DNA of 45,044 bases from NCBI GenBank assembly GCA_945882315.1, contig CAMCWB010000029.1, forward strand, positions 1-45,044. The letters run 5' to 3'. Below the pieces are notes generated by a model. The model searched no databases, was not told the DNA's origin, and worked only from the letters and a program-made list of their open reading frames with translations. The DNA comes from Bauldia litoralis. Its GTDB lineage: Bacteria; Pseudomonadota; Alphaproteobacteria; Rhizobiales; Kaistiaceae. The translations under genes were made by a program, and so were the position numbers. Below, piece after piece: positions 24,287 through 34,062 of this stretch (position 1 is the stretch's first letter; the number at the start of each line of letters is the position of its first letter).

Positions 24287-27200
24287 TCAGGCGTCGGCCT
24301 TGCCCTCGAGGCGAGCCTTGAGGGCGGCAAGGGCGGCAAAGGGCGAGTCCGGATCGGCCCGCTTCTCACGCTTCGGCGCGGCCTGCTGCTGCTGCGGGGG
24401 CCGGTTATTGTCGCGCGGCGGCCGGTTGTTGTCCCGTGGCGGCCGATTGTCGCCGGACGCCTCGCGTCGCGGCTTGTCGGGCCGTTGGGAGCGGCGGGGC
24501 GGTCTGTCGCGATGCCGGGGCGATTCCTCGGTCTTGCCGTCGGCGGCGCCTGCTTCCGGCGCGGCGCCATCGGCGGCGGTGGCCTGCGGGGCTGCGGCGG
24601 CAGGCTGGTTGTGGTCGTGGCGGCGCTGCTGGCCCTGCGGGCGGTGCTGCTGCCGCGGACGGTCGCCGCGGCCGGGGCGCCAGACCTCGATGAAGGCCGG
24701 CTCGGCTGGTGTCTCCGGCGCGGGATCGGTGATGATTTCGGCTGGCGGCGGCTCGATGGCCGCTTCAGGGGCCGCTTCGGTGGCCGGTTCGGCAAGCACC
24801 ACGGGCGCTTCGGTGTCAGGGCTCTCGGCGGTGACCGGAGCAGGCTCGGCCTCCTCCGCTGTGGCGGAGACTTCCGAAGCTTCGGCAGGGTCGGCCGGCG
24901 CGGTGGTTTCGGACAAAGCTTCCGCCGCGGCAACCTCGGGCGCTTGCTTCGGCGGCGCGGGGCGGCGGTCGACGCGATAGCCGAGGCCGCGCAGCACCGA
25001 GGCGAAATCCTCGCCCGAGCAGCCGAGCAGCGAGGTCATCGCCACGGTCACGGTGAAGCCGCCCTGGGCGACGCCGTCCGGCGGCAGCGCCGCGCCATCG
25101 GGGCCGGCCCGCCAGGCGAGGAGGGGGCGGATCAGGTCGGCCAGGCGCTCCAGAATGTCGATGCGCACGGCGCGTTCGCCGGCGATGCGATAGCCGACGA
25201 TCCGGTAGAGCGGCCGCGGGATGGCCTTGTCGACGGGGACGCTGGTGCGGCCCGACGCGGCGAGGCCGGAGAGCTCGGCAAGGCCGGGCTGGTCGAGGCC
25301 GCCATTCTTGATCGCCCAGAGCATGGCGAGAAGGCCGCTCGGCGCCGGCTTGAGGAGGGCCGGGATGTAGATGTGATAGGCGCCGAAGCGGATGCCGAGG
25401 GCACGCATGCTGGCGCGGGTTTCCTGGTCGAGCGAGCGGACCTCCTCGGCGACCTCGTTACGCTCCAGCGAGCCGAAATTCTCGACGAGGCGGAAGGCGA
25501 TGCCGCGCGCCGTGGCGCTCAGCGTCTCGGAAGCGCGCAGATCGACCAGCGGCTTCAGCAGCGTCTCGATGTGGTTAAGGAGCCAGCGGTCGAGGCGCGC
25601 CTGGACGGCATCGCGTTCGCCACCGGCCAGCGCATCGTCGGCCAGAAGCAGGAGGCGCGGGCGCAGCGCATCGTCGGCTTCGGCGATCTTGGCGATCGCC
25701 GCGCCCTGCCAGCGCAGGGTGCGGTCGAGCGACAGGACGAAATCCGTATTGACGGCGGCGGCGACGCGTTCCGAGCGTTTCGAGAACTCGCCGGCCAGCG
25801 CCTTCTGGGCCGCGGCGCGGAGCGCCTTTCCGTCAGGGCCGTCGCCGCTCCTCTCGGGGACGAAGCGGAACCCCTGCAGGGCCCCGACATGCTGACCCTC
25901 GACATGGACGTCGCCGGTAGGGGTGATCTCTGCTTCGAGCATGGCGTTCTCTTTGAGCCGACGCATAAGGACGCTGGTTCGCCGATCGACGAAACGTCCT
26001 GTCAGGCGCTCATGCAGAGCGTCCGACAGGCGATCCTCTACCGCTCTCGTCCGCTCCTGCCAATGGCGGGGGTCGGCGAGCCATTGCGGCCGATTGGCTG
26101 CGAAGGTCCAGGTGCGGATATGGGCTATGCGATTGGAGAGCGTGTCAATGTCGCCGTCGGTGCGATCGGCATAGGCGACCTGGGCGGCAAACCAGTCTTC
26201 GGAAATGGCGCCGTCCCTGGCGAGATAGCCGAACAGCGTGGCGACCATCTCGGCATGGTTGGCGGGGGCGATCTTGCGGTAATCGGGGACCTGGCAGACG
26301 TCCCAGAGCAGGGAAACCCGCGACGGCGACGTGGTCAGGGCCGTCACGGCCTCGTCGCGGCTGGCAATCTCCAGCGAGACGACATCCTCGGCCGGCGGCG
26401 CCTTGGTCAGGCCCTCGCCGACCGGGGGCAGGTCGAGGCTCGCCTTCAGCGCGTTGATCGAGCGGAAGTCGAGGTCGCGGTTGCGCCACTGCACCGTCTT
26501 TACCGGATCGAAACGATGACTCTCGATCGCCTCGACGAGGCCGTCCTCGAAGCCATCGAGGCGGCCGGTGACGCCGAAGGTGCCGTCGCGGACGTGGCGG
26601 CCGGCGCGGCCGGCGATCTGGGCGAGTTCGGCGGCGGTCAGCCGGCGGAACTGGTAGCCGTCGAACTTGCGGTCGGAGGCGAAGGCGACGTGGTCGACAT
26701 CGAGATTGAGGCCCATGCCGATGGCGTCGGTGGCGACGAGGAATTCGACCTCGCCCGACTGGAAGAGCTCGACCTGGGCGTTGCGGGTGCGCGGGCTGAG
26801 CGAGCCGAGGACGACCGCGGCGCCGCCGCGCTGGCGGCGGATCAGCTCGGCGATCTCGTAGACCTCAGCGGCCGAGAAGGCGACGATCGCCGAGCGGCGC
26901 GGCAGCCGCGTGATCTTCTTCGGGCCGGAATAGGTGAGGAGCGACATGCGCGGCCGGGTGACGACATTGACGCCGGGCACGAGCTTCTCGACGACGCCGC
27001 GCATCGTGGCGGCGCCGAGCAGCAGCGTCTCCTCGCGGCCGCGGAGATTGAGGATGCGGTCGGTGAAGACATGGCCGCGCTCGAGATCGCCGGCGAGCTG
27101 GATCTCGTCGATGGCGAGGAAAGCGACGTCGACCTCGGCCGGCATCGCTTCGACCGTGCAGACGCGAAAGCGCGGCGCCGCCGGGATGATCTTCTCCTCG

Positions 27201-27421
27201 CCGGTGATCAGCGCGACATTGTCGGCGCCGACCCGCTGGGCGACACGCGTATAGACCTCGCGCGCCAAGAGCCGCAGCGGCAGCCCGATCATGCCGGAGG
27301 AGTGCGCCAGCATCCGCTCGATGGCGAGGTGGGTCTTGCCGGTATTGGTCGGGCCGAGGACGCCGACGACGTTACGGGCCGCCGTGACGGAGCGCGGGGT
27401 TGGCGAAGAGAATTGATTCAT
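24287..27421 (-). CDS. SUV3-like ATP-dependent RNA helicase
   Basis: A 1044-residue superfamily 2 helicase related to the mitochondrial degradosome helicase SUV3. Motif I GPTNTGKT (23-30), motif II IDEIQ (104-108, DExQ not DEAD), helicase C with TDAIGMGLNLDVDHVAF and QIAGRAGRH. A long middle alpha-helical region follows (about 340-870). The last 170 residues are a disordered Pro/Ala/Glu then Arg/Asn/Pro tail with repeated PPRDNNR, probably for RNA binding or partner docking. Alphaproteobacteria commonly have this gene next to the S4 protein. The biological role in bacteria is not well established. Confidence 0.87.
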   Translation of the reverse strand: MNQFSSPTPRSVTAARNVVGVLGPTNTGKTHLAIERMLAHSSGMIGLPLRLLAREVYTRVAQRVGADNVALITGEEKIIPAAPRFRVCTVEAMPAEVDVAFLAIDEIQLAGDLERGHVFTDRILNLRGREETLLLGAATMRGVVEKLVPGVNVVTRPRMSLLTYSGPKKITRLPRRSAIVAFSAAEVYEIAELIRRQRGGAAVVLGSLSPRTRNAQVELFQSGEVEFLVATDAIGMGLNLDVDHVAFASDRKFDGYQFRRLTAAELAQIAGRAGRHVRDGTFGVTGRLDGFEDGLVEAIESHRFDPVKTVQWRNRDLDFRSINALKASLDLPPVGEGLTKAPPAEDVVSLEIASRDEAVTALTTSPSRVSLLWDVCQVPDYRKIAPANHAEMVATLFGYLARDGAISEDWFAAQVAYADRTDGDIDTLSNRIAHIRTWTFAANRPQWLADPRHWQERTRAVEDRLSDALHERLTGRFVDRRTSVLMRRLKENAMLEAEITPTGDVHVEGQHVGALQGFRFVPERSGDGPDGKALRAAAQKALAGEFSKRSERVAAAVNTDFVLSLDRTLRWQGAAIAKIAEADDALRPRLLLLADDALAGGERDAVQARLDRWLLNHIETLLKPLVDLRASETLSATARGIAFRLVENFGSLERNEVAEEVRSLDQETRASMRALGIRFGAYHIYIPALLKPAPSGLLAMLWAIKNGGLDQPGLAELSGLAASGRTSVPVDKAIPRPLYRIVGYRIAGERAVRIDILERLADLIRPLLAWRAGPDGAALPPDGVAQGGFTVTVAMTSLLGCSGEDFASVLRGLGYRVDRRPAPPKQAPEVAAAEALSETTAPADPAEASEVSATAEEAEPAPVTAESPDTEAPVVLAEPATEAAPEAAIEPPPAEIITDPAPETPAEPAFIEVWRPGRGDRPRQQHRPQGQQRRHDHNQPAAAAPQATAADGAAPEAGAADGKTEESPRHRDRPPRRSQRPDKPRREASGDNRPPRDNNRPPRDNNRPPQQQQAAPKREKRADPDSPFAALAALKARLEGKADA

Positions 27422-27679
27422 AGGGTCCGGGCGTTTTGGAAAGTGCGCCGATGGCAGCGGCCGTTCCGTCGCGACGACCCTTCATCGCTCTAACATAGGG
27501 ACGGCCGAAAGGCGTGCAATTCCTGATTCCAACTTGTCCGGACAGCAATTGGAACGAGTCTCGAACAAAACGGGCCCGAATCGCTGACTCGGCTGATGTC
27601 CTGATCCGTTCCCCACGACATATGCCGTCATGAAGCGGTTTTGAGTCCAGATGTTGAATCAGGGAATTCAGGCGGCGAT

Positions 27680-28540
27680 TTAATTGCCGATCGCCGGTTT
27701 CGTCTCGGACACCACGAAGCGTGTCGAAGTGATGACAAGATCCCCGAACTTCGTCCCGATCAGGATCCGATAGGGCGCCAGAAGCGGCAATTGCCCGATC
27801 GGGACGTACCAAACCTCGATCCGCTTGTTCTCGGCCATGAATTTGACCGCCTCGCGCTCGCGACGGTGGCCCGCGACCGGGATATAACGGGCGGCACAGA
27901 CGACGATCTTGCCCGAATAGGTGTCGGCGGTTCCGCTTGCCTCACGGGTTTCCTTGTAGGCGAGGCTGACATCATAGCGCTGCCAGCCATCGAAGAGCTG
28001 GAGCCGGTGGGCACAGACATGCTGCCCGTCGGGAAGGCCCGGTCCGTCGGTCGCGATCAGGAAGGCGCCGACCGGGTCGACGACGCCCTGAAGATGCCCG
28101 GTGTAGAGCGGGACGCGGTCAGGGGCCTCGGGAAGCTTCGGGGTCGCGGTCAGTTCGGTGATGGCGCCGTTCTGAAAGGCCATGCGGACATGGGTTTCGA
28201 GACCGGTCTCGACGGTGTCGAGCGAGAAGGACGCGGGCGCGATGCCCCTCGGCGAGAAACGGCCGACGCCGACCAGCGAGGCGCGGGCGTCGGAGATGAG
28301 GCGGGAGACGCCGCTGGTCGTGCCGGCGATGACGGCGGCATAGCCGGTGCGGGTGAAGCGGCTCTTGGCATCGGCGCGGCCGATGGTGATGCCGGCCAGC
28401 GTCACGGCATAGCTGGCGTCGAACTCGGTCTCGGCGTGGAGCGGCGTCGCGGACAGGGGTACGGCGGCCGCCAGCGCCAAGGCCAGTGTCCCGGCGATGC
28501 GCCAGGATCCCGACTTTCCGGAAGAAAGGGCGCGTCGCAT
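27680..28540 (-). CDS. DUF3108-family exported protein
   Basis: A 286-residue protein with an N-terminal signal region (IAGTLALALAAAVPLSATPLHA) and a beta-rich DUF3108-like body (YAVTLAGITIGRADAKSRF, IEVWYVPIGQLPLLAPYRILIGTKFGDLVI). The family is periplasmic and of unknown function. It sits between the helicase and rpmB, transcribed away from rpmB, as is common in Hyphomicrobiales. The ATG at 28540 fits the signal peptide. Confidence 0.8.
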   Translation of the reverse strand: MRRALSSGKSGSWRIAGTLALALAAAVPLSATPLHAETEFDASYAVTLAGITIGRADAKSRFTRTGYAAVIAGTTSGVSRLISDARASLVGVGRFSPRGIAPASFSLDTVETGLETHVRMAFQNGAITELTATPKLPEAPDRVPLYTGHLQGVVDPVGAFLIATDGPGLPDGQHVCAHRLQLFDGWQRYDVSLAYKETREASGTADTYSGKIVVCAARYIPVAGHRREREAVKFMAENKRIEVWYVPIGQLPLLAPYRILIGTKFGDLVITSTRFVVSETKPAIGN

Positions 28541-28647
28541 GGCGCGTCAGCCGGCTCCGAATCGCAAAGGTCCGCATTTCTAGCGCAGACATAGCGCAAA
28601 TCTGCGGAAATCGACGAGGGGCGGGGCGCGGAAACCGGCCGTTTGTC

Positions 28648-28675
28648 TTGACGGGCCACCGGCGGCTTACTATAG
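28648..28675 (+). promoter_or_regulatory. Promoter of rpmB
   Basis: TTGACG (28648-28653) and CTATAG (28670-28675) with 16 bases between, 79 bases before the rpmB start. The -35 is nearly consensus for sigma-70 type promoters of alphaproteobacteria. Confidence 0.55.
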
Positions 28676-28753
28676 GAGGGCAACTTTTCCCTAAGAGCAG
28701 CCTACGAATGGCCGGAATATGCCGGTTTTCGCTGGCTTTGAGAGGAACTTACA

Positions 28754-29062
28754 ATGGCTCGGCGCTGTGAATTGACCGGCAAGGCGGTTCAGGCGGGCAA
28801 CAAGGTCAGCCACGCGAACAACAAGTCGCGCCGGCGTTTTCTGCCCAATCTCAACGAAGTGACGCTGACCAGCGAGTCGCTCGGCCAGTCGGTCAAGCTC
28901 CGCATCAGCTCGCATGCGCTCCGCTCGGTCGAGCATCGCGGCGGTCTCGACGCTTTCCTCGCCAAGGCGAAGGACATCGATCTCTCGACGCGCGCCCGCC
29001 GGCTCAAGCGGACGATCGAGAAGCGCATCGCCGTCCAGGCAGAGGCCCCGGCCCAGGCCTGA
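28754..29062 (+). CDS. rpmB: 50S ribosomal protein L28
   Basis: A 102-residue protein matching bacterial L28: [32 protein letters not shown], and [20 protein letters not shown], with the usual alphaproteobacterial C-terminal extension. AGAGGAAC lies just before the ATG. It is a single-gene unit with its own promoter and a strong terminator. Confidence 0.97.
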   Translation: MARRCELTGKAVQAGNKVSHANNKSRRRFLPNLNEVTLTSESLGQSVKLRISSHALRSVEHRGGLDAFLAKAKDIDLSTRARRLKRTIEKRIAVQAEAPAQA

Positions 29063-29084
29063 GCGCTCTTCGCATTCGATTTTG

Positions 29085-29108
29085 ACGGCGCCTTCGGGCG
29101 CCGTTTTT
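29085..29108 (+). terminator. Rho-independent terminator of rpmB
   Basis: Stem ACGGCGCC / GGCGCCGT with a TTCG tetraloop followed by TTTT, 22 bases after the rpmB stop. It may also stop transcription from the convergent gene. Confidence 0.92.
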
Positions 29109-29111
29109 ATT

Positions 29112-30176
29112 TCAGGGGCTCGAGACCGGCCGCAAACGCGGTACCGGGGTAGCGTCGGCGGGCAGGGCGAACTGCAGGAGCAGCGTCCGCTGCAGCAGGC
29201 TGTGATTGTCGTCCGAGCAGAGCGTGATCAGCGTCTCGCCGGACGGGCCGGTGCTGACGGCCATGCCTTCCATATTGTCGATGTCGTAGCGCAGATCTGC
29301 CTCGATCAGGGTGCGGCCATCGACGGTCGCGCCGGGGACGAGGCTGTCCGCGTCGATCCGCCGGATGCGGAAGGCGACGTTCAGCGGAAAACTCTAGAAG
29401 CGCTCGAGGATCAGAAGATCGCCGCCGGGCAGAAAAGCCGCGTCGGTCACGTCGAAATCGCCGCTCCGGACGATCGAGAAGGCGCCGCGGCGCGGGCCGC
29501 CGAGAATCCAGCCGCGGTGATTGCCCTTCGCGTCGAGCGAGCGTTCGGCGACGATCGCCAGCGCGCCGCCGAAAACGCTTGCCTCGGGGGCTGCGGCGAG
29601 GGCTTCGAGGCCGGCCGTGCGGCGAATCCCGGAGACCGCCTTGGGGAGGGGCACGGCGGCCGGCTTCGACAGCGAGACATCCGGCAGCGCGGCGAAGTGG
29701 CGGACGTCGTTGCGCATCTCGAAGGAGACGACGGCGTCGGTCCTGCCGTCGCGCGTCACGACCCGGAGGCTTTCGGCATCGCCCTGGCGCTTGCCGGCGA
29801 GCGGCCTGCCGTCGGCGGCAAGCATCGGAGCGAGGCGTGCCGCTTCGATGCCGACCAGACGGCCGCCGCTTTCGACGAGGCGCGCCGAGAACCACGAACT
29901 GGTGTCGGCGGCGGCGAGCAGCGAGCCGTCGGGCATGAAATCGAGCCCGGAGAGGGCGCCGAAATCCGGATCATGCGAGCGCAGGACGAGGCCGCCGCGA
30001 AATTCCAGCGCGCCGAATGTCGTGCCCGCCCGGCCCGGTTCGAAATTCTCGATCGTCGAGACGCCGATATCGATCGATGTGAAGCCGATCTCGCGGGATT
30101 CGAGCGGGGTGCCGAAGGCGATGCCGGCAATGACGGCAAGTGCGGCGGCGAGGCGGCGCCGGGCGGCGCGCGCCAT
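29112..30176 (-). pseudogene. Esterase-like activity of phytase family protein, interrupted by an in-frame TAG
   Basis: From the ATG at 30176 the frame has a signal peptide (LAAALAVIAGIAFG) and a beta-propeller-like body with GLDFMPDGSLLAAADTSSWF and QGDAESLRVV, as in the family with esterase-like activity related to phytase. After FLPGGDLLILERF a TAG at 29394-29396 stops it. The same frame then continues without a break as SFPLNVAFRIRRI and NMEGMAVSTG to a TGA at 29112-29114, which are family segments. Either a nonsense mutation or a base error is present. It overlaps the cobT stop by one base, so it belongs to the cobS-cobT transcript. Confidence 0.78.
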
Positions 30177-32062
30177 CAATGCTTGGTCGCCGCCCGCCGG
30201 GGCGTCGGACGGCTGGCGGTTGCCGGATGCTCGTCGAAGAGTTCGGCGAGCTTCTCGGTCATGGCGCCGGCCAGTTCCTCGGCGTCGACGATGGTCACGG
30301 CGCGGCGGTAATAGCGCGTCACGTCATGGCCGATGCCGATGGCGATCAACTCGACCGGCGAGCGGGTCTCGATCTCCTCGATGACCTGGCGGAGATGGCG
30401 CTCGAGATAGTTGCCGGGGTTGACCGAGAGCGTCGAGTCGTCGACCGGGGCGCCGTCCGAGATCATCATCAGGATCTTGCGCTGCTCCTGGCGGGCGAGC
30501 AGGCGCTGATGCGCCCAGTCGAGCGCCTCGCCGTCGATATTCTCCTTCAGGAGACCCTCACGCATCATCAAGCCGAGATTGCGCCGGGCGCGGCGCCAGG
30601 GCGCGTCGGCGGCCTTGTAGATGATGTGGCGGAGGTCGTTGAGGCGGCCGGGGGCGACCGGCTTGCCGGCCTGCAGCCACGCCTCGCGCGACTGGCCGCC
30701 CTTCCAGGCGCGGGTCGTGAAGCCGAGGATCTCGACCTTGACGCCGCAACGCTCGAGCGTGCGGGCGAGAATGTCGGCGCAGGTCGCCGCGACCGTGATC
30801 GGACGGCCGCGCATCGAGCCGGAATTGTCGAGGAGCAGGGTCACGACCGTGTCGCGGAACTCGGTCTCGCGCTCCATCTTGAAGGAGAGCGGATGCATCG
30901 GGTCGATGACGACGCGTGACAGGCGGGCGACGTCGATCAGGCCTTCCTCGAGGTCGAAATCCCAGCCGCGGTTCTGCTGTGCGAGCAGGCGGCGCTGGAG
31001 GCGGTTGGCGAGGCGGCCGACGGCGCTCTGGAGCGGCGCCAGCTGCTTGTCGAGATAGGAGCGCAGCCGGTCGAGCTCGGCGGTGTCGCAAAGCTCCTCC
31101 GCCTTGACGGTCTCGTCGAAGCGCTGCGTGAAGGCCTTGTATTCGAAGGTCGGCGGAAAATTGGTGAAGGGCGCTTCGCTGCGGCGGGATTCGCCGGCCT
31201 CGCGGGCGTCCGACATTTCCGAATCGTCGGCCATCTGATCGGTTTCGGATTCGGCGGCGTCGCCGTCACCCTCTTCGGTTTCCTCGCCCGAGGCTTCAGC
31301 CTCTTCGGGACTGGCGGCCTCGGAGCTGTCGCCCGATTCCGACTGGCCTTCGCTGTCGTCGGTACCGGAATCGTCGCTCTCGCCGTCGTCGTCGCCCTCG
31401 CTGCCGAGTTCGTCGGCCATGTCGAGGGAGGAAAGAAGGTCACGGACAGCAACCGCGAACTGGCGCTGGTCCTCGATGTTGCCGACGAGCTTGGACAGGT
31501 CGGGGCCGCCGCGGTCCTCGATCCATTGGCGCCAGAGATCGACGATCTTGCGGCTCGATTCGGGCGGCGCCTCGCCGGTCAGCCGCTCGCGCACCAGCAG
31601 TGCGACGGCGTCTTCAAGCGGTGCATCGGCGCGGTCGGTGACCTCGGCATAGTTGCCGCGGTGATAGCGGTCTTCGAGCATCGCCGAAATGTTTTGGCCG
31701 ACGCCGGCCATGCGGCGGGCGCCGAGCGCCTCGACGCGGGCCTGCTCGACGGCGTCGAAGACGGCGCGGGCGGTCTTGCCGTCCGGCGCCACCTGGCGGT
31801 GGAGGGCGGAATCGTGACAGGCGAGGCGAAGCGCAAGCGAATCGCCGATGCCGCGGGTGATCGCGACATCGGTCGCGGTCATCTTGCGCGGCGGCTCGGG
31901 CAGCCGGGCCTTGTGGCCCGACAGCGCCGGCCGGTCGGCCGCGAAGGTGACTTCGAGATCCTGCTTGCCGGCCATTGCCCGCATGCAGCCGACGACCGCC
32001 CGCTTGAACGGTTCGGTCGGGCTTTCGGCGGCCTTTGCCTTGACGTCGTTCGATCCGGCCAC
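30176..32062 (-). CDS. cobT: Aerobic cobaltochelatase subunit CobT
   Basis: A 628-residue protein. The N-terminal part contains the CobT helical domain, residues about 218-292 are a very acidic linker (Asp/Glu/Ser), and the C-terminal von Willebrand A domain has the metal site DNSGSM (412-417). With CobS it forms the AAA+ chaperone that drives CobN to insert cobalt into hydrogenobyrinic acid a,c-diamide in aerobic cobalamin biosynthesis. It follows cobS at 10 bases and the phytase-like gene overlaps its stop. The large subunit cobN is not in the window. Confidence 0.95.
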   Translation of the reverse strand: MAGSNDVKAKAAESPTEPFKRAVVGCMRAMAGKQDLEVTFAADRPALSGHKARLPEPPRKMTATDVAITRGIGDSLALRLACHDSALHRQVAPDGKTARAVFDAVEQARVEALGARRMAGVGQNISAMLEDRYHRGNYAEVTDRADAPLEDAVALLVRERLTGEAPPESSRKIVDLWRQWIEDRGGPDLSKLVGNIEDQRQFAVAVRDLLSSLDMADELGSEGDDDGESDDSGTDDSEGQSESGDSSEAASPEEAEASGEETEEGDGDAAESETDQMADDSEMSDAREAGESRRSEAPFTNFPPTFEYKAFTQRFDETVKAEELCDTAELDRLRSYLDKQLAPLQSAVGRLANRLQRRLLAQQNRGWDFDLEEGLIDVARLSRVVIDPMHPLSFKMERETEFRDTVVTLLLDNSGSMRGRPITVAATCADILARTLERCGVKVEILGFTTRAWKGGQSREAWLQAGKPVAPGRLNDLRHIIYKAADAPWRRARRNLGLMMREGLLKENIDGEALDWAHQRLLARQEQRKILMMISDGAPVDDSTLSVNPGNYLERHLRQVIEEIETRSPVELIAIGIGHDVTRYYRRAVTIVDAEELAGAMTEKLAELFDEHPATASRPTPRRAATKH

Positions 32063-32072
32063 GGTGCTACCG

Positions 32073-33059
32073 TCAGCTCAGGACGACGTTCGCCGTCGAC
32101 TGCGGCAGTTCCTCGTTGAAGGCGCGCTGGTAGAATTCGGCCACCAGGGCGCGTTCGAGCTCGTCGCATTTGTTGACGAAGGTCACCCGGAAGGAGAAGC
32201 CGATGTCGCCGAAGATCTCAGCATTCTCGGCCCAGGTGATGACCGTGCGCGGGCTCATGACGGTGGAGATATCGCCGTTCATGAAGGCGCTGCGGGTCAT
32301 GTCGGCGACGCGGACCATCTTCGAGATGATGGCGCGGCCGGCCGGATCGCGGAAATGCGTGGCCTTGGCGGCGACGATGTTGACCTCGTGTTCATGCGGC
32401 AGGTAGTTCAGCGTCGTGACGATCGACCAGCGGTCCATCTGGGCCTGGTTGATCTGCTGGGTGCCGTGATAGAGGCCCGACGTGTCGCCGAGGCCGACGG
32501 TGTTGGCGGTGGCGAAGAGGCGGAAGGCCGGGTGGGGGCGGATGACGCGGCTCTGGTCGAGGAGCGTCAGGCGCCCCGAGGACTCCAGGACGCGCTGGAT
32601 GACGAACATCACGTCCGGACGGCCGGCGTCATACTCGTCGAAGCAGAGCGCGACATTGTTCTGGTAGGCCCAGGGCAGGATTCCATCGCGGAATTCGGTG
32701 ACCTGCATGCCGTCCTTGACGACGATCGCGTCCTTGCCGACGAGGTCGATGCGGCTGACATGGCTATCGAGGTTGACGCGCACGCAGGGCCAGTTGAGGC
32801 GGGCCGCGACCTGTTCGATATGGGTCGACTTGCCGGTGCCGTGATAGCCGCTGACGAGAACGCGCCGATTGCGCGAGAATCCCGCGAGAATGGCGAGCGT
32901 CGTATCGCGATCGAACAGATAGTCGTTGTCGAGATCGGGAACGTGGCCGTTAGGCTCCGAATAGGCAGGGACTTCCAGGTCCGTGTCGAGGCCGAAAACC
33001 TGGCGGACCGAGATCTTTATATCGGGCATCGGGGCACGTTCGAGACTTGCGTCAGTCAT
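32073..33059 (-). CDS. cobS: Aerobic cobaltochelatase subunit CobS
   Basis: A 328-residue MoxR-like AAA+ ATPase with Walker [10 protein letters not shown] (71-79), Walker [14 protein letters not shown] and the CobS N-terminal signature ([18 protein letters not shown]). It works with CobT as the ATP-driven motor of cobalt chelation. First gene of the cobS-cobT transcript, downstream of the J-domain gene on the same strand. Confidence 0.96.
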   Translation of the reverse strand: MTDASLERAPMPDIKISVRQVFGLDTDLEVPAYSEPNGHVPDLDNDYLFDRDTTLAILAGFSRNRRVLVSGYHGTGKSTHIEQVAARLNWPCVRVNLDSHVSRIDLVGKDAIVVKDGMQVTEFRDGILPWAYQNNVALCFDEYDAGRPDVMFVIQRVLESSGRLTLLDQSRVIRPHPAFRLFATANTVGLGDTSGLYHGTQQINQAQMDRWSIVTTLNYLPHEHEVNIVAAKATHFRDPAGRAIISKMVRVADMTRSAFMNGDISTVMSPRTVITWAENAEIFGDIGFSFRVTFVNKCDELERALVAEFYQRAFNEELPQSTANVVLS

Positions 33060-33127
33060 AGTTCCTCCGTGGCGTCATCGCGGCGCCTTCGGGTTATCGT
33101 TTGCGCTTGCGAGGATTGTTCGTTGTC

Positions 33128-33748
33128 TTAGCAGAAACCGGCGGACTTCAGGTAGTGATAGGCTTGGATAATCTGACGCAGCCGGTCTTCCGAGCTGCGG
33201 TCTCCGCCATTGGCATCGGGATGCAGGCGTTTGACGAGGGTCTTATAGCGCGCCTTTATTTCAGATGCATCCTCTCCGCCCTCCAGATCGAGCGCTGCAA
33301 AGGATTTGCGCTCGAGGTTCTTCAAAGGCCGCTTTACGGGCTCCTTTTTGGCGGTTTTCCGCGGATCCGAGCCGCCGAAAATGCCAAACGGGTCGACATA
33401 GGAGTCGGCCCAGGAATACCGGGCCTTTTCCGGGTCGGGCGGCTCGTTGCCGGTCTTGTTGACGCCCATCGTCCAGGTCGGGCGGTGGCCGGTCGCCGCC
33501 GAGCGCTGATAGGCGATGACGTCGTCGTCGCCCATGCCCGCGAAGTAGTTGTATGTCTTGTTGTATTCGCGGACGTGGTCGATGCAGAAGCGGTGGTACT
33601 GACCCTCCTTGTATCGACCTTTGGGCGCCTTGTGGGTACCCTTCTCCTTGCAGCCCGCCCATTCGCAAGACGGCCCCTGCGCTTCGGGCATAGCGGGGCC
33701 GCCGCGCTTGATGCGGATGCGGTCGAAATATTTGGAGTTCAGATTCAT
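33128..33748 (-). CDS. J-domain (DnaJ-like) protein
   Basis: Starting at the ATG at 33748 (MNLNSKYFDRIRIKRG), 206 residues. The N-terminal part has a possible zinc site (CEWAGCKEKG, FCIDHVREYN) and the C-terminal part is a J domain with ALDLEGGEDASEIKARYKTL and the HPD motif in VKRLHPDANGGD. J domains stimulate Hsp70 ATPase. This type, next to bolA and cobS, is widely conserved in Hyphomicrobiales. The frame is open to 33811 but that would overlap the divergent bolA gene. Client unknown. Confidence 0.9.
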   Translation of the reverse strand: MNLNSKYFDRIRIKRGGPAMPEAQGPSCEWAGCKEKGTHKAPKGRYKEGQYHRFCIDHVREYNKTYNYFAGMGDDDVIAYQRSAATGHRPTWTMGVNKTGNEPPDPEKARYSWADSYVDPFGIFGGSDPRKTAKKEPVKRPLKNLERKSFAALDLEGGEDASEIKARYKTLVKRLHPDANGGDRSSEDRLRQIIQAYHYLKSAGFC

Positions 33749-33801
33749 TGGCGAAGTATGGTCGGCCCCGGTCCGGCCTACAAGCCGCGGGACGGGTAAG
33801 A

Positions 33802-34062
33802 ATGACGGCAAGAGAGAGAATCACAAGGACGTTAACCGAGGCTTTTCGGCCCGTCTCGCTTGAGGTAATCGACGAGTCCCATCTTCACAAGGGCCACGCC
33901 GGCCATCGGCCGGAGGGCGAGACCCATTATCGGGTCAGGATCGTCGCCGAAGCGTTTCGCGGCAAGGGGCGGGTGGATATCCATCGCGAGGTCAACGCCA
34001 GCCTCGCCGAAGAGTTCGCCGGCGGCCTGCACGCGCTGGCGATCGAGGCGAAAGCCGCCTAG
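33802..34062 (+). CDS. bolA: BolA-family protein
   Basis: An 86-residue protein starting MTARERITRTLTEAF with the BolA core ESHLHKGHAGH and THYRVRIVAEAF (FxGKxxVxxHR-like). BolA proteins bind [2Fe-2S] glutaredoxins and influence iron-sulphur homeostasis and transcription. It is divergent from the J-domain gene, separated by 53 bases, and convergent with the MFS gene, overlapping it by four bases. The symbol is by family and not by proven orthology. Confidence 0.9.
   Translation: MTARERITRTLTEAFRPVSLEVIDESHLHKGHAGHRPEGETHYRVRIVAEAFRGKGRVDIHREVNASLAEEFAGGLHALAIEAKAA

Noticed and set aside
24118-24933. Long arginine/proline-rich open frame
   Set aside because: It is an alternative frame of the helicase tail in GC-rich DNA, with no family resemblance and low-complexity composition.
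23999-27493. 1164-codon plus-strand frame opposite the helicase
   Set aside because: Antisense shadow of the SUV3-like gene, whose motifs are clear.
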